A stretch of DNA of 64,000 bases from Sphingopyxis lindanitolerans (GTDB lineage: Bacteria; Pseudomonadota; Alphaproteobacteria; Sphingomonadales; Sphingomonadaceae). Made by a program: the position numbers and the translations under genes. Below are positions 43,546 to 52,249 of the stretch, piece after piece; position 1 is the stretch's first letter; each line of letters starts with the position of its first letter. The DNA lies in assembly GCF_002993885.1 (NCBI RefSeq), contig NZ_CM009578.1, positions 3,987,569 through 4,051,568 of the forward strand, given 5' to 3'. The notes beneath the pieces are model-generated. The model was not told the DNA's origin. It worked only from the letters and a program-made list of their open reading frames with translations, and made no database searches.

Positions 43546-44080
43546 GGCGCAATATCGTCAGCTTCGCCTTGCCGACGCGGCGCTCGGCGTCGATCGCGAA
43601 CCCCGCGACTTCGACGGCTTCCTTGCCGCCGGTCTCGATCGAAACCCAGCTTTCGGGGCCGATCCAGCCGAGCCGGTTCAGCTTGTCGAGCGCAACGCTG
43701 CCCGCGCCAGTCTCATACGGCGCGTCGATCAGCAGCAGATCGAAGCTGCGCCGCGCGGGGCCGAGCGCGAGAACCGATCCGGCGCGAACATCGGCGCGCG
43801 GCGCCGCACCGAGCGCCGCGAGATTGCTCCGCAGTGCGTCGAGCGCGTCGCGGTCCTGCTCGCCGAACAGGCAATGCGCGGCACCGCGCGACAGCGCTTC
43901 GATGCCGAGCGCCCCCGACCCCGCGAAAAGGTCGGCGACATAGAGTCCCTCGAAACTGCCCACGCGGCTCGTCAGCATCGAGAAGAGCGTCTCGCGCGTG
44001 CGGTCGGCGGTGGGGCGCGTCGCGTCATTCCGCGGTGCGACCAGTTTGCGGCCGCGCCATTCGCCGGCGATGACGCGCAT
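43538..44080 (-). CDS. rsmD: RsmD-type 16S rRNA (guanine-N2) methyltransferase
   Basis: A 180-residue SAM methyltransferase expected to methylate G966 of 16S rRNA. It starts MRVIAGEWRGRKL; the block RPTADRTRETLFSML and the SAM motif VADLFAGSGALGIEALSRGA are hallmarks of RsmD. The catalytic motif, normally DPPY/NPPY, reads DAPY (LLLIDAPYETGAG), one change at the second residue. The ATG overlaps the TGA of the upstream pseudouridine synthase by one base (TGATG), so the two rRNA-modification genes are coupled. The length is normal for the family. Confidence 0.93.
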   Translation of the reverse strand: MRVIAGEWRGRKLVAPRNDATRPTADRTRETLFSMLTSRVGSFEGLYVADLFAGSGALGIEALSRGAAHCLFGEQDRDALDALRSNLAALGAAPRADVRAGSVLALGPARRSFDLLLIDAPYETGAGSVALDKLNRLGWIGPESWVSIETGGKEAVEVAGFAIDAERRVGKAKLTILRPE

Positions 44081-44985
44081 CAGCCGAGCCGACGCCGGAA
44101 CTGGAACAGCGCGTCGCGTGCGACGACCTCGACCTGCCCCACATCGAGTTCCTCGACGGTAAACTGCCCGTAGCGGGTGCGGATGAGGCGGCTGACCTGG
44201 AGGCCGAGATGTTCGAGGACGCGGCGAACTTCGCGGTTCTTGCCCTCGGTCAGCGTCATCTCGATCCACTGGTTGCGGCCGGTGCGGCGTTCGAGATTGG
44301 CGTCGATCTTGCCATAGCGAATGCCGTCGATCTCGATGCCGAGGACGAGTTCTTCGAGCTGCGCCTGGCTGATGTCGCCAAAGGCGCGCGCGCGATAGGT
44401 GCGCTCGACCCCGCTCGCGGGCAGTTCGAGCTGGCGTTTGAATTCGCCGTCGTTGGTGAGGAGCAGCAGGCCTTCGGTATTATAATCGAGCCGCCCGACC
44501 GGCATCAGGCGCGGCAGGCCCTTGGGCATCACGTCATAAATCGTCTTGCGGCCCTTTGGGTCGCGCGCCGCGGTCAGGCAGCCGACGGGCTTGTAGAAAC
44601 GATAGAGGCGGGTCGAGACGGGTTTTTCGACCGGGTTGCCATCGACGGTCAGCCCGTCGAGCGAGGAAAGCAGCGGCGCGGGCTGCGCGATCACTTCGCC
44701 GTTCAGCGCGATGCGGCCTTCCTCGATCATCCGCTCGACGTCGCGGCGCGATCCGACCCCGGCGCGGGCGAGCAGTTTCGCGATGCGCTGCGGGCCATCC
44801 TCGTGTTCGGGTTCGGCCTGGGGCTTGCGCGGCGCGGCGGCTCCGCGCGCGGCACGGCGTCCGCGGGGGGCATCGGAGGGCGCCGAACGGGGCGCGCTGC
44901 GGGGTGGACGGCGGATGGTCATGGGAACGGGTGCGGCTTTCTTGTCGTTTTTGGACACAGAGTGTGACTTTGTGATCACGCTCAT
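44080..44985 (-). CDS. RluB/RsuA-family pseudouridine synthase
   Basis: A 301-residue rRNA pseudouridine synthase. A disordered basic N-terminus (about 1-60, rich in Arg/Pro/Ala) precedes an S4 RNA-binding domain (RIAKLLARAGVGSRRDVERM, about 68-110). The catalytic domain has the active-site Asp in PVGRLDYNTEGLLLLTNDGE. RFYKPVGCLTAARDPKGR and LTEGKNREVRRVLEHLGL further match the RluB/RsuA group, which modifies 23S or 16S rRNA. The start is uncertain: ATG 44985 (MSVITKSHSV) is preferred, and ATG 44922 is possible; neither has a clear ribosome-binding site. The next gene is rsmD, overlapped by one base. Confidence 0.93.
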   Translation of the reverse strand: MSVITKSHSVSKNDKKAAPVPMTIRRPPRSAPRSAPSDAPRGRRAARGAAAPRKPQAEPEHEDGPQRIAKLLARAGVGSRRDVERMIEEGRIALNGEVIAQPAPLLSSLDGLTVDGNPVEKPVSTRLYRFYKPVGCLTAARDPKGRKTIYDVMPKGLPRLMPVGRLDYNTEGLLLLTNDGEFKRQLELPASGVERTYRARAFGDISQAQLEELVLGIEIDGIRYGKIDANLERRTGRNQWIEMTLTEGKNREVRRVLEHLGLQVSRLIRTRYGQFTVEELDVGQVEVVARDALFQFRRRLG

Positions 44986-45076
44986 AGCCCGAAATATGTC
45001 GCTTCGTCGATGGCAAGCACAAGCGATGTTGCAGGATGGGCCGGAGCGAGTCATGGCGAGCTTAAAGGGAGTTCAT

Positions 45077-45514
45077 ATGCTCTTCGCGTCTCGCCCGTCG
45101 TGCATCAAGCGCTTGCTGGTCATCGAGGATGACCCGCTGGTCGCGTTCGATAGCGAGCGGACGCTGAAGCACGGCGGCTATGACATCGTCGCGACGGTCG
45201 ATTCGGGTGAAGCCGCGGTCGCGGTGATCGCCTCGACCCAGATCGACGCGATCGTCCTCGACCTGGGTCTTGCGGGCCATATGACGGGGCGCGAAGTCGC
45301 CCGGCTTGCCCGCGACCGCGGCATCGCGGTGCTGCTGGTGACCGGCACGTGCCCCGCCGATGCCGAAGACATCGCGGTCGCCTGCCTCGGCAAGCCGCAC
45401 AGCGCCTCGGCGCTACTTTCTGCGGTGAAAGCGGTCGAGACGATAACCTGCAAGAAAAAGGCGCCGCGCAAGGTCAACGGCCTCGTCACCTTCTGGCGAC
45501 CCGAGGCGGCGTAA
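45077..45514 (+). CDS. Single-domain response regulator
   Basis: A 145-residue stand-alone receiver domain. The acidic pocket is LLVIEDDP (E17-D19), the phospho-acceptor D62 lies in AIVLDLGLAG, T89 in LLVTGT and K106 in CLGKPHS, so all phosphotransfer residues are present. No output domain follows; the last 30 residues are a basic tail (ETITCKKKAPRKVNG). ATG 45077 has an excellent AAAGGGAG ribosome-binding site; ATG 45053 would add 8 residues. No kinase is adjacent. Such receivers often act in phosphorelays or by binding target proteins; the partner here is unknown. Confidence 0.9.
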   Translation: MLFASRPSCIKRLLVIEDDPLVAFDSERTLKHGGYDIVATVDSGEAAVAVIASTQIDAIVLDLGLAGHMTGREVARLARDRGIAVLLVTGTCPADAEDIAVACLGKPHSASALLSAVKAVETITCKKKAPRKVNGLVTFWRPEAA

Positions 45515-45631
45515 TGCCGCGGCGCTTCGGCGTGCTTTTCGAATTAGCCGCTTCCAATTTGTCCCCGACGCTTTAGGCCATGATCGATCAGGTCGGGCAT
45601 TGCGTATCGGATGCCAAGGGGAGAGCGGAAT

Positions 45632-46972
45632 TTGCAAGCTGACAGCGTGACGCCGGCGCCACGGGGCTGGCTGGACAGCATCCGGCCCTATCTGGAGCGT
45701 GCGCCCGTCGCGGCTTTCCTGCTCGGCGTGTCCTCGGGCTTTCCCTACGCGATGATCGGCGCGACGCTGACGACGCGCCTCGCGCAGGACGGCATCGACA
45801 AGAAAACGGTGACCGCCTTCACGCTCGCCTTCCTCGTCTACAACCTCAAGCCACTCTGGTCGTGGGTGGTCGATGGCGTTCGCTTGCCCGTTCTGGGCCG
45901 GGCCGGTCAGCGCGTATCGTGGATCATCCTCGCTGCCGTGCTCGTGATGGCCGCTGTCGCCAACCTTGCGCTGCAGGATCCCAAGGCCGATATCTATCAG
46001 ACCGCAATTGCGGCGATCCTCGTCGGTTTCGCTGGCGCGACCTTCGACATCGTGATCGATGCCTATCGCATCGAAACGCTGAAGCCCGCGCAACTCGGGA
46101 TCGGATCGGGGATGAGCCAATATGGCTGGCGCATCGGGTCCGCGGGCGCTGGCGCGCTCGCGCTTTACCTCGCGGCACGGCACGGGTGGGGGGCCGCCTA
46201 TCTCGCCTGCGCGCTCTTCGCGCTTCCGGCGGTGGTCGCCGCGCTGTGGCTTGGCGAGCCCGATCGGCACCGCGACCCCGCGCGGCGCAAGGGCGGAAGC
46301 GCGATCATCCAATCGATCATCGGGCCCTTCGTCGAATTTTTTCAGCGAGAGGGCGCGCTGCTGGTGCTGCTGTTCGTGCTCGTCCACAAGATCGGCGACA
46401 CGCTCGCCAACCTGACGTTCCGCCTGCTGTTCGACGACCTCGGCTACACGAACGACGAGATCGCCCTCTATGACGTCGGCATCGGTTTCTGGGCGTATCT
46501 GATCGGCATCTTCGTCGGCGGCATCCTCTATTCGCGCATGGGGATGAAGCGGTCGGTGCTGGTCAGCCTGATCCTGATGGCGGTGTCGAATTTCAGCTTC
46601 GCCGCGCTCGCCGCGGTCGGGCACAGCAATTGGGGCATGGCGGGCGCGATCGGGTTCGAGAATTTCGCGAGCGGGATCGGCGGCGTCGTCGTCGTCGCCT
46701 ATTTCTCCGCGCTTTGCGATCTGCGCTTTACCGCGGCGCATTATGCGCTGATTTCCTCGGCGGCCAGCATCGTGGGGCGCTTCGTCACCGGCACGACTGC
46801 GGGGGGGCTGATCGAAAGCTTCGGCTATGTCCAATTCTACCTGCTTACCACCGCGGCGGCGGTGCCGGGTATCCTGCTTTTCTGGTGGATGATGCGCACC
46901 GGACTGGTCGATCTGTCGGTCGGTTCGGCGGGCAAGGTCGAAGGGGTAGACGAAAAAGCGACGCCCGGCTGA
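45632..46972 (+). CDS. AmpG-like MFS transporter
   Basis: A 446-residue membrane transporter with about 12 helices. It resembles the AmpG/PAT-type MFS branch: APVAAFLLGVSSGFPYAMIG, then FLVYNLKPLWSWVVDGVRLP, and the later GFWAYLIGIFVGGILYSRMG and FENFASGIGGVVVVAYFSAL. AmpG proper imports muropeptides for wall recycling, so that substrate is plausible but not shown. The start is taken as TTG 45632 (LQADSVTPAPRG), with GGGGAG 7 bases upstream; an ATG at 45611 lacks a ribosome-binding site. The stop lies 3 bases from the convergent folC stop, within a shared hairpin. Confidence 0.88.
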   Translation: MQADSVTPAPRGWLDSIRPYLERAPVAAFLLGVSSGFPYAMIGATLTTRLAQDGIDKKTVTAFTLAFLVYNLKPLWSWVVDGVRLPVLGRAGQRVSWIILAAVLVMAAVANLALQDPKADIYQTAIAAILVGFAGATFDIVIDAYRIETLKPAQLGIGSGMSQYGWRIGSAGAGALALYLAARHGWGAAYLACALFALPAVVAALWLGEPDRHRDPARRKGGSAIIQSIIGPFVEFFQREGALLVLLFVLVHKIGDTLANLTFRLLFDDLGYTNDEIALYDVGIGFWAYLIGIFVGGILYSRMGMKRSVLVSLILMAVSNFSFAALAAVGHSNWGMAGAIGFENFASGIGGVVVVAYFSALCDLRFTAAHYALISSAASIVGRFVTGTTAGGLIESFGYVQFYLLTTAAAVPGILLFWWMMRTGLVDLSVGSAGKVEGVDEKATPG

Positions 46973-46986
46973 TCGTCAGTCGGGCG
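46962..46986. terminator. Bidirectional hairpin spanning both stop codons (AmpG-like / folC)
   Basis: An 11-bp stem with one G-T pair (46962-46972 with 46976-46986, 3-base loop) covers the stop codons of both convergent genes. It is GC-rich, with no T-run of four or more after it. Confidence 0.5.
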
Positions 46987-48313
46987 ATTGCCCATTGGCC
47001 CGCAACACCTCGCCCGCCAGATAGAGCGAGCCGCAGATCAGCCCATCGGCGGGGCCGCGATGGCCGCGGACGAAGGACAGGGCAGCCACGACATTATCGC
47101 AAGGCTGCACGTCGGCGATCGCCAGTTCGCTTTGGACCCGGCGGCAGAGGTCGAGCGGATCATGATGCTCGTGTCCCGGAATCGGCACCGCCTGAAACGA
47201 GGCGATCTTGTCGGCGAACGGGCGCAGGAAGCCGGTCGCATCCTTGTTCGCGAGCAGGCCGCAGATGACGTGCAGCGACGGGCGACCGGCGAGCGCCTTC
47301 GCCAGCGCCGCACCCGCATCGGGATTATGGCCGCCGTCGAGCCAGAGCGCCGCGCCCGGCGGCAGCATCGCGGCCAGCGGCCCCGCGTCGAGGCGCGGCA
47401 GTCGCGCCGGCCAGTGCGCGCGCGTCATCGCCTCGGCCAAGGCGCTTTCGGGAATGGCGAGCATCGCCTGATGACGAAGCATCGCGACGGCGAGCGCGGC
47501 ATTGTCCGCCTGGTGCGAACCCGTCATCGCGGGAAGCGGCAGGCGGAGCGTGCCGCGTGCATCGCGGTAATGGACGTCGCTGTCGTCGGTCGTTGCATCC
47601 CATGCGTCGCCCCGATCGATCACCATCGCACCTGCCTTTGCCGCCTGCTTCGCGACTTCGGCACGCACCGAGGACGGATAGGCCTGCGTCACCAGCGGTG
47701 CGCCCGCCTTCGCAATGCCCGCCTTTTCAAAGGCGATGCGGTCGAGCGGGGCCGTCGGCACATTGTCCTCTGGCGCGAGCAGAAAGGCCTCATGGTCGAT
47801 GCCGAGCGAGGCGATGCCGCAGACCGCCGGGTGCGCAATGATATTCGTCGCGTCGAGCCGCCCGCCAAGCCCAACCTCGACGATGCAGGCGTCGGCGGGG
47901 GTTCGCGCGAAGGCGAGGAAGGCGGCGGCGGTCGTGACTTCGAAAAAGCTCGCCTCAAGCCCCTCGGCGACGTCGAGCACCTCGCCGAGCAACGCGGCGA
48001 GCAGCGCGTCGTCGATCAGCGAACCCGAGAGCCGGATGCGCTCGTTGAAGCGGACGAGATGCGGGCTCGAATAGACGTGCGCCGTCAGCCCCGCCGCCTC
48101 GATCGCGGCGCGCAGGAACGCGCAGGTCGAACCCTTGCCGTTGGTGCCCGCGACATGGAGCACCGGCGGCAGCTTGTCCTGTGGATTGCCGAGCCGCGCG
48201 CAGAGTTCGGTGATGCGGTCGAGCCCAAGGATATCGCGCCCTGGCGACAGCATCGCAAGACGATCGAGCTGCGCCTGAACGGCGGGATCGGAGCTGTGGG
48301 CGTGGTCGGGCAT
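46976..48313 (-). CDS. folC: Bifunctional dihydrofolate/folylpolyglutamate synthase
   Basis: A 445-residue Mur-ligase-family enzyme that adds glutamate to dihydropteroate and then to folates, in the cytoplasm. The P-loop is HVAGTNGKGSTCAFLRAA, with SPHLVRFNERIRL as the dihydropteroate-binding block, FFEVTTAAAFLAFA, VEVGLGGRLDATN with metal-binding residues, GSHQADNAALAVAML and WLDGGHNPDAGAAL in the C-terminal domain. The start ATG 48313 (MPDHAHSSD) is the only one fitting family length. It lies downstream of accD on the same strand with a hairpin repeat between. Confidence 0.96.
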   Translation of the reverse strand: MPDHAHSSDPAVQAQLDRLAMLSPGRDILGLDRITELCARLGNPQDKLPPVLHVAGTNGKGSTCAFLRAAIEAAGLTAHVYSSPHLVRFNERIRLSGSLIDDALLAALLGEVLDVAEGLEASFFEVTTAAAFLAFARTPADACIVEVGLGGRLDATNIIAHPAVCGIASLGIDHEAFLLAPEDNVPTAPLDRIAFEKAGIAKAGAPLVTQAYPSSVRAEVAKQAAKAGAMVIDRGDAWDATTDDSDVHYRDARGTLRLPLPAMTGSHQADNAALAVAMLRHQAMLAIPESALAEAMTRAHWPARLPRLDAGPLAAMLPPGAALWLDGGHNPDAGAALAKALAGRPSLHVICGLLANKDATGFLRPFADKIASFQAVPIPGHEHHDPLDLCRRVQSELAIADVQPCDNVVAALSFVRGHRGPADGLICGSLYLAGEVLRANGQSPD

Positions 48314-48339
48314 GGTCGGATACCGCTTAACAGATATTC

Positions 48340-48433
48340 GTCGTTGCGAGCGGAGCGAAGCAATCTCCAGCCTTCGGCATGGCACTATGCCGAGGGCTGG
48401 GGATTGCCGCGTCGCTTCGCTCCTCGCAATGAC
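48340..48433. repeat. Inverted repeat, family F, between accD and folC
   Basis: Left arm 48340-48367 (GTCGTTGCGAGCGGAGCGAAG and on) and right arm from about 48400 to 48433 (ending GCGAAGCGA-type complement, CTCGCAATGAC) are complementary with a few mismatches. An inner stem CAGCC/GGCTG lies inside. It is a typical alphaproteobacterial interspersed palindrome, here inside an operon-like gene series. Confidence 0.75.
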
Positions 48434-48446
48434 GTGTCGGGAAGGA

Positions 48447-49298
48447 TCAGGCCGCCTTTTCGGGCGCCAGATAGCCAATCAGGCGACCGAGGGTTTCGGG
48501 CAACTGCTTGCGGTGGACGACCATGTCGATCATCCCATGGTCGAGCAGATATTCGGCGCGCTGGAACCCTTCGGGCAATTTCTCGCGGATCGTATTCTCG
48601 ATCACGCGCTGGCCGGCGAAACCGATGAGCGCCTTGGGCTCGCTGATCTGGACATCGCCGAGCATCGCATAGCTGGCGGTAACGCCGCCGGTCGTCGGGT
48701 CGGTGAGCAGCACCACGTAGGGAAGACCGGCGCGGCGCAGGCGCGCAAGCGCCACCGTGGCACGCGGCATCTGCATCAGCGACAGCGTGCCTTCCTGCAT
48801 CCGTGCGCCGCCCGCCGCGGTGATCGCAATGTAAGGGACGCCGCGCTGGATCGCCTGTTCGACGCCGGTGACGAAGGCCTCGCCCACCGCGACGCCCATC
48901 GATCCACCCATGAAGGCGAAATCCTGAACGCCGATGACGGCGCCCTGGCCCGAGATGCGGCCGAACGCATTCTGATAGGCGTCGCGGTCGCCGGTCTGTG
49001 CGCGCGCCGCCTTGATACGGTCGACATATTTCTTGGTATCACGGAACTTCAGCGGGTCTTCGGGCGCGGGCGGCGAGGCGATGAGGTCGTGCAGGCCGCC
49101 ATCGAACAACTGCGCGAAACGTTCCTTGGCGCCGATGCGGTCGTGATGGTCGCAGCGCGGGCAGACGTTGAGATTATCTTCCCATTCCTTGACGAACACC
49201 ATCTGCTGGCACTGGCGGCATTTGTGCCAGAGATTGTCGGCGGTATCGCGCTTGGCGGTGAAGGGCAGGGCGTTGCGGACGCGGTCGAGCCAGCTCAT
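48447..49298 (-). CDS. accD: Acetyl-CoA carboxylase carboxyltransferase subunit beta
   Basis: A 283-residue subunit that with AccA moves the carboxyl group from biotin to acetyl-CoA, the first step of fatty-acid synthesis. The N-terminal zinc ribbon has CRQC (about residue 27-30) and CPRC (about 46-49). The crotonase-fold core shows [15 protein letters not shown] and [19 protein letters not shown], which build the acyl-CoA and biotin sites. The ATG overlaps the trpA TGA (ATGA), so it is translated with the trp genes, an arrangement seen in many proteobacteria. Length and motifs are normal. Confidence 0.98.
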   Translation of the reverse strand: MSWLDRVRNALPFTAKRDTADNLWHKCRQCQQMVFVKEWEDNLNVCPRCDHHDRIGAKERFAQLFDGGLHDLIASPPAPEDPLKFRDTKKYVDRIKAARAQTGDRDAYQNAFGRISGQGAVIGVQDFAFMGGSMGVAVGEAFVTGVEQAIQRGVPYIAITAAGGARMQEGTLSLMQMPRATVALARLRRAGLPYVVLLTDPTTGGVTASYAMLGDVQISEPKALIGFAGQRVIENTIREKLPEGFQRAEYLLDHGMIDMVVHRKQLPETLGRLIGYLAPEKAA

Positions 49299-50086
49299 GC
49301 GGCGATCTCCTTTGCGCCGTGGATAGCATCGGCGAGGGTGCGGGTGAAAGCCTCGACATAAGGCGCGGCGGCGTCGCCATGCTCGGCGATGATGTCGATG
49401 AAGGCCGACCCGACGACGACGCCATCGGCGACCTTAGCGATTTGCGCCGCCTGCTCGGGCGTGCGGATACCGAAGCCGACCGCGACGGGCAGGTCGGTGG
49501 CGGCTTTCAGGCGCGCCACCGCATCCTCGATGCTCGCCTGCGCGGCCTGCTGAAGCCCGGTGATTCCGGCGACCGAGACATAATAAAGGAAACCGCCCGC
49601 GCCGTTCAGCACGTCGGGCAGGCGCGCCGCATCGGTGGTCGGGGTGGCGAGGCGGATGAGGTCGACGCCCGCAGCGCGGAGGCTCGGGCCGAGTTCGGCA
49701 TCCTCTTCCGACGGAATATCGACACAAATCACGCCATCGACGCCCGCCTTGGCGCATTCGGCGGCGAACCAGTCGGCGCCGCGGATCGTCATCGGATTGG
49801 CATAGCCCATCAGGACGAGCGGAACGTTGGGGTGCCGCTGGCGGAAGGCAGCGGCGATCGCGAAGATCGTGGCGGTCGTCGTCCCCTTGGCGAGCGCGCG
49901 CAGGTTCGCGGCCTGGATCGCGGGACCGTCCGCCATCGGATCGGTGAAGGGCATGCCGAGTTCGATCACATCGGCTCCCCCCGCGACGAGTGCATCGAGG
50001 ATCGCGCCGGTGTCGCCGTCGCCCGCGGTGATGAAAGTGACGAGCGCGGGGCGCGGTTTGGCGAAGGTGGTGGCGAAGCGGGTCAT
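49295..50086 (-). CDS. trpA: Tryptophan synthase alpha subunit
   Basis: A 263-residue TIM-barrel subunit that cleaves indole-3-glycerol phosphate and passes indole to TrpB. The catalytic Glu is in [17 protein letters not shown] (about residue 42) and the catalytic Asp in [10 protein letters not shown] (about 125). The phosphate loop is [14 protein letters not shown] 50086 is the natural start. Its stop overlaps the accD start by four bases. A hairpin repeat of about 110 bases separates it from trpB, so trpB and trpA are not translationally coupled here as they often are. Confidence 0.98.
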   Translation of the reverse strand: MTRFATTFAKPRPALVTFITAGDGDTGAILDALVAGGADVIELGMPFTDPMADGPAIQAANLRALAKGTTTATIFAIAAAFRQRHPNVPLVLMGYANPMTIRGADWFAAECAKAGVDGVICVDIPSEEDAELGPSLRAAGVDLIRLATPTTDAARLPDVLNGAGGFLYYVSVAGITGLQQAAQASIEDAVARLKAATDLPVAVGFGIRTPEQAAQIAKVADGVVVGSAFIDIIAEHGDAAAPYVEAFTRTLADAIHGAKEIAA

Positions 50087-50155
50087 AGGACTTTTCTCTC
50101 GAATCGCGGCGTGAGGAGCGGAGCCGACATTATGAGATTGCCGATATCATAGCTG

Positions 50156-50268
50156 CCGTGTTCCCCCGCGAAGGCGGGGGTCCATCTCCCATGTTGGGAA
50201 GGCGCGGCGCCGCTCGCTGGATGTTGCCAGGGCAGGTGATGGACCCCCGCCTTCGCGAGGGAACACGG
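50156..50268. repeat. 31-bp inverted repeat, family D, between trpB and trpA
   Basis: Arms 50156-50186 and 50238-50268 are complementary over 31 bases with one mismatch, and a 51-base spacer. Each arm contains the CCCCCGCGAAGGCGGGGG core also found in family C at 34546-34639. It lies in the 207-base gap of the trp cluster. Confidence 0.85.
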
Positions 50269-50293
50269 CTGGGCATTCCAAAGCTTCATGCTT

Positions 50294-51505
50294 TTAAAGC
50301 TCCACCCCCAGCGCATCCGCCACCGTGAAGATGTCCTTGTCGCCGCGGCCCGAACAGTTGACGATGATCACCTTGTCCTTGCCGAGCGTCGGCGCGATGC
50401 GTTCGGCGGCGGCGATCGCGTGGGCGCTTTCGAGAGCCGGGATGATGCCTTCGAGCTTGGTGAGCTTCTGAAAACTCGCCAGCGCTTCGTCATCGGTGAC
50501 CGGCTCGTAGCGAACGCGGCCGATGTCGTGGAGCCAGCTATGCTCCGGCCCGATGCCCGGATAGTCGAGGCCGGCCGAAATGCTGTGCGCCTCGGTGATC
50601 TGGCCATCCTCGTCCTGGAGCAGATAGGTCTTGTTGCCGTGAAGGATGCCGGGGCGCCCGCCCGCGAGGCTGGCGGCGTGTTTGCCATCGAGGCCTTCGC
50701 CCGCGGCCTCGACGCCGACGATCTCGACACCTTCATCGTCGAGGAAGGGGTGGAACAGGCCGATGGCGTTCGACCCGCCGCCCACGGGGGCGATCAGCAT
50801 GTCGGGAAGGCGCCCTTCGGCCTCCAATATCTGCGCGCGCGCTTCGTCGCCGATCACCGACTGGAAGTCGCGGACGAGCTCGGGATAGGGGTGCGGGCCG
50901 GCGACGGTGCCGATGATGTAGAAGGTGTCGTGGACGTTGGCGACCCAGTGGCGCAGCGCTTCGTTCATCGCGTCCTTGAGGGTTTTCGCGCCCGACTCCA
51001 CCGCGACGACTTCGGCGCCGAGCAATTTCATGCGGAACACATTGGGCTGTTGCCGCGCGACATCGACCGCGCCCATGAAGATGGTGCAGGGCAGACCGAA
51101 CAGCGCGGCGACGGTCGCGGTCGCGACACCATGTTGCCCGGCGCCGGTTTCGGCGATGATCTTTTGCTTGCCCATCCGCTTGGCGAGCAGAATCTGGCCG
51201 ATGCAATTGTTGATCTTGTGCGCGCCGGTGTGGTTGAGATCCTCGCGCTTGAGGTAGATTTTCGCGCCACCAAGATTCGCGGTCAGCCGCTCGGCGAGCC
51301 ACAGCGGGCTGGGGCGCCCGACATAATGTTTGAGCAGATAGTCGAACTCGGCCTTGAACGCCGGGTCGGCCTGCGCGGCGCGATAGTGACGCTCGAGATC
51401 GAGGATCAGCGGCATCAGCGTTTCGGCGACATAGCGGCCGCCGAACTGGCCAAAGTGGCCGCGTTCGTCGGGGCCGGTGCGAAGGCTGTTGGGTGCGTGT
51501 GTCAT
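50294..51505 (-). CDS. trpB: Tryptophan synthase beta subunit
   Basis: A 403-residue PLP enzyme joining indole and serine to make tryptophan in complex with TrpA. The PLP Lys is in [17 protein letters not shown] (about residue 92), the substrate loop [13 protein letters not shown] is intact, and the phosphate loop is [13 protein letters not shown]. It begins [16 protein letters not shown] after a short leader. Its ATG overlaps the trpF TGA (ATGA). The length is normal. No leader-peptide attenuator is visible upstream of the trpF-trpB pair. Confidence 0.98.
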   Translation of the reverse strand: MTHAPNSLRTGPDERGHFGQFGGRYVAETLMPLILDLERHYRAAQADPAFKAEFDYLLKHYVGRPSPLWLAERLTANLGGAKIYLKREDLNHTGAHKINNCIGQILLAKRMGKQKIIAETGAGQHGVATATVAALFGLPCTIFMGAVDVARQQPNVFRMKLLGAEVVAVESGAKTLKDAMNEALRHWVANVHDTFYIIGTVAGPHPYPELVRDFQSVIGDEARAQILEAEGRLPDMLIAPVGGGSNAIGLFHPFLDDEGVEIVGVEAAGEGLDGKHAASLAGGRPGILHGNKTYLLQDEDGQITEAHSISAGLDYPGIGPEHSWLHDIGRVRYEPVTDDEALASFQKLTKLEGIIPALESAHAIAAAERIAPTLGKDKVIIVNCSGRGDKDIFTVADALGVEL

Positions 51506-52131
51506 CGGCCCGTCGCTTTAAGGAAAGCGGCGATCTTGTCCACATCCTTGACGCCCGGCGCGCTTTCGACACCCGACGAGACATCGACGAGCGGCGCGCC
51601 GGTTTCGGCGATCGCCTGCGCGACATTAGCGGGAGTCAGCCCGCCCGCGACACCCCAGTCGATGCTGTGGCGGTGATTCTTGAGCAGCGACCAGTCGAAA
51701 CGCGTGCCGGTGCCGCCGGGAAGCGCCGCGGCGGGCGCGTCGAACAGGATGCGGTCGGCGGCGCCGTCATATTTGCGGACGCGATCGAGCGTGCCGGCGT
51801 CGGCGAGCCCGACGGCCTTCCACACCTCCGCGGGGACGAGCCGCTTGACCGCCGCGAGCCATTCGGGGGTTTCGTTGCCGTGGAACTGGACGATGTCGGG
51901 ACGAACCTGGCTCAGGGCTTCGCCGGTGAGTTGCTGCGAAGCGTTCACGAGCAGCAGCGCGACCTTGACCTTCCCCTCTGCGCGCTGACGGAGGTCGGTC
52001 GCGGTCTTGAGGTCGACGTGGCGCGGGCTCGGCGCATAATGGACGAGGCCGATATGCGTCGCGCCGAGGCGGATCGCGGCGTCGAGCGTTTCGGGGGTCG
52101 AGAGGCCGCAGATTTTGACGAATGGGGGCAT
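51502..52131 (-). CDS. trpF: Phosphoribosylanthranilate isomerase
   Basis: A 209-residue TIM-barrel isomerase for the third step of tryptophan synthesis. It begins [16 protein letters not shown], with the catalytic Cys in KICG, then [17 protein letters not shown], the catalytic Asp in [15 protein letters not shown], and [12 protein letters not shown] with [14 protein letters not shown] at the phosphate site. The length is normal. Its stop overlaps the trpB start. The upstream gene pyrF is separated by a family A hairpin repeat. Confidence 0.97.
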   Translation of the reverse strand: MPPFVKICGLSTPETLDAAIRLGATHIGLVHYAPSPRHVDLKTATDLRQRAEGKVKVALLLVNASQQLTGEALSQVRPDIVQFHGNETPEWLAAVKRLVPAEVWKAVGLADAGTLDRVRKYDGAADRILFDAPAAALPGGTGTRFDWSLLKNHRHSIDWGVAGGLTPANVAQAIAETGAPLVDVSSGVESAPGVKDVDKIAAFLKATGR

Positions 52132-52151
52132 AGTTTCCGAATTTCATTGCT

Positions 52152-52233
52152 CCGTTCGCATCGAGCGAAGTCGAGATGCCCCTCAACCTTGCGCTGTTTC
52201 GATGGGTGTCTCGACTTCGCTCGACACGAACGG
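52152..52233. repeat. Long inverted repeat, family A copy 2
   Basis: The 16-base arms 52161-52176 and 52209-52224 are identical to those of the element at 9223-9302. Here the outer 7 bases (52152-52158 with 52227-52233) also pair. It lies between pyrF and trpF, so the element occurs inside a gene series as well as between separate units. Confidence 0.85.
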
Positions 52234-52249
52234 GAATTGCGACAGGTTT

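Noticed and set aside
46988..48628. A 546-codon plus-strand frame opposite folC
   Set aside because: It runs through folC and the repeat at 48340 with no domain pattern; folC has all family motifs.
9223..52233. Hairpin repeats as a CRISPR array
   Set aside because: Copies are far apart, palindromic and not spaced by unique 30-40 base spacers; no cas gene is present.
51506..52249. Trp leader peptide or attenuator upstream of trpF-trpB
   Set aside because: No short frame with tandem Trp codons and no terminator/antiterminator pair was seen; the only structure is the interspersed repeat.
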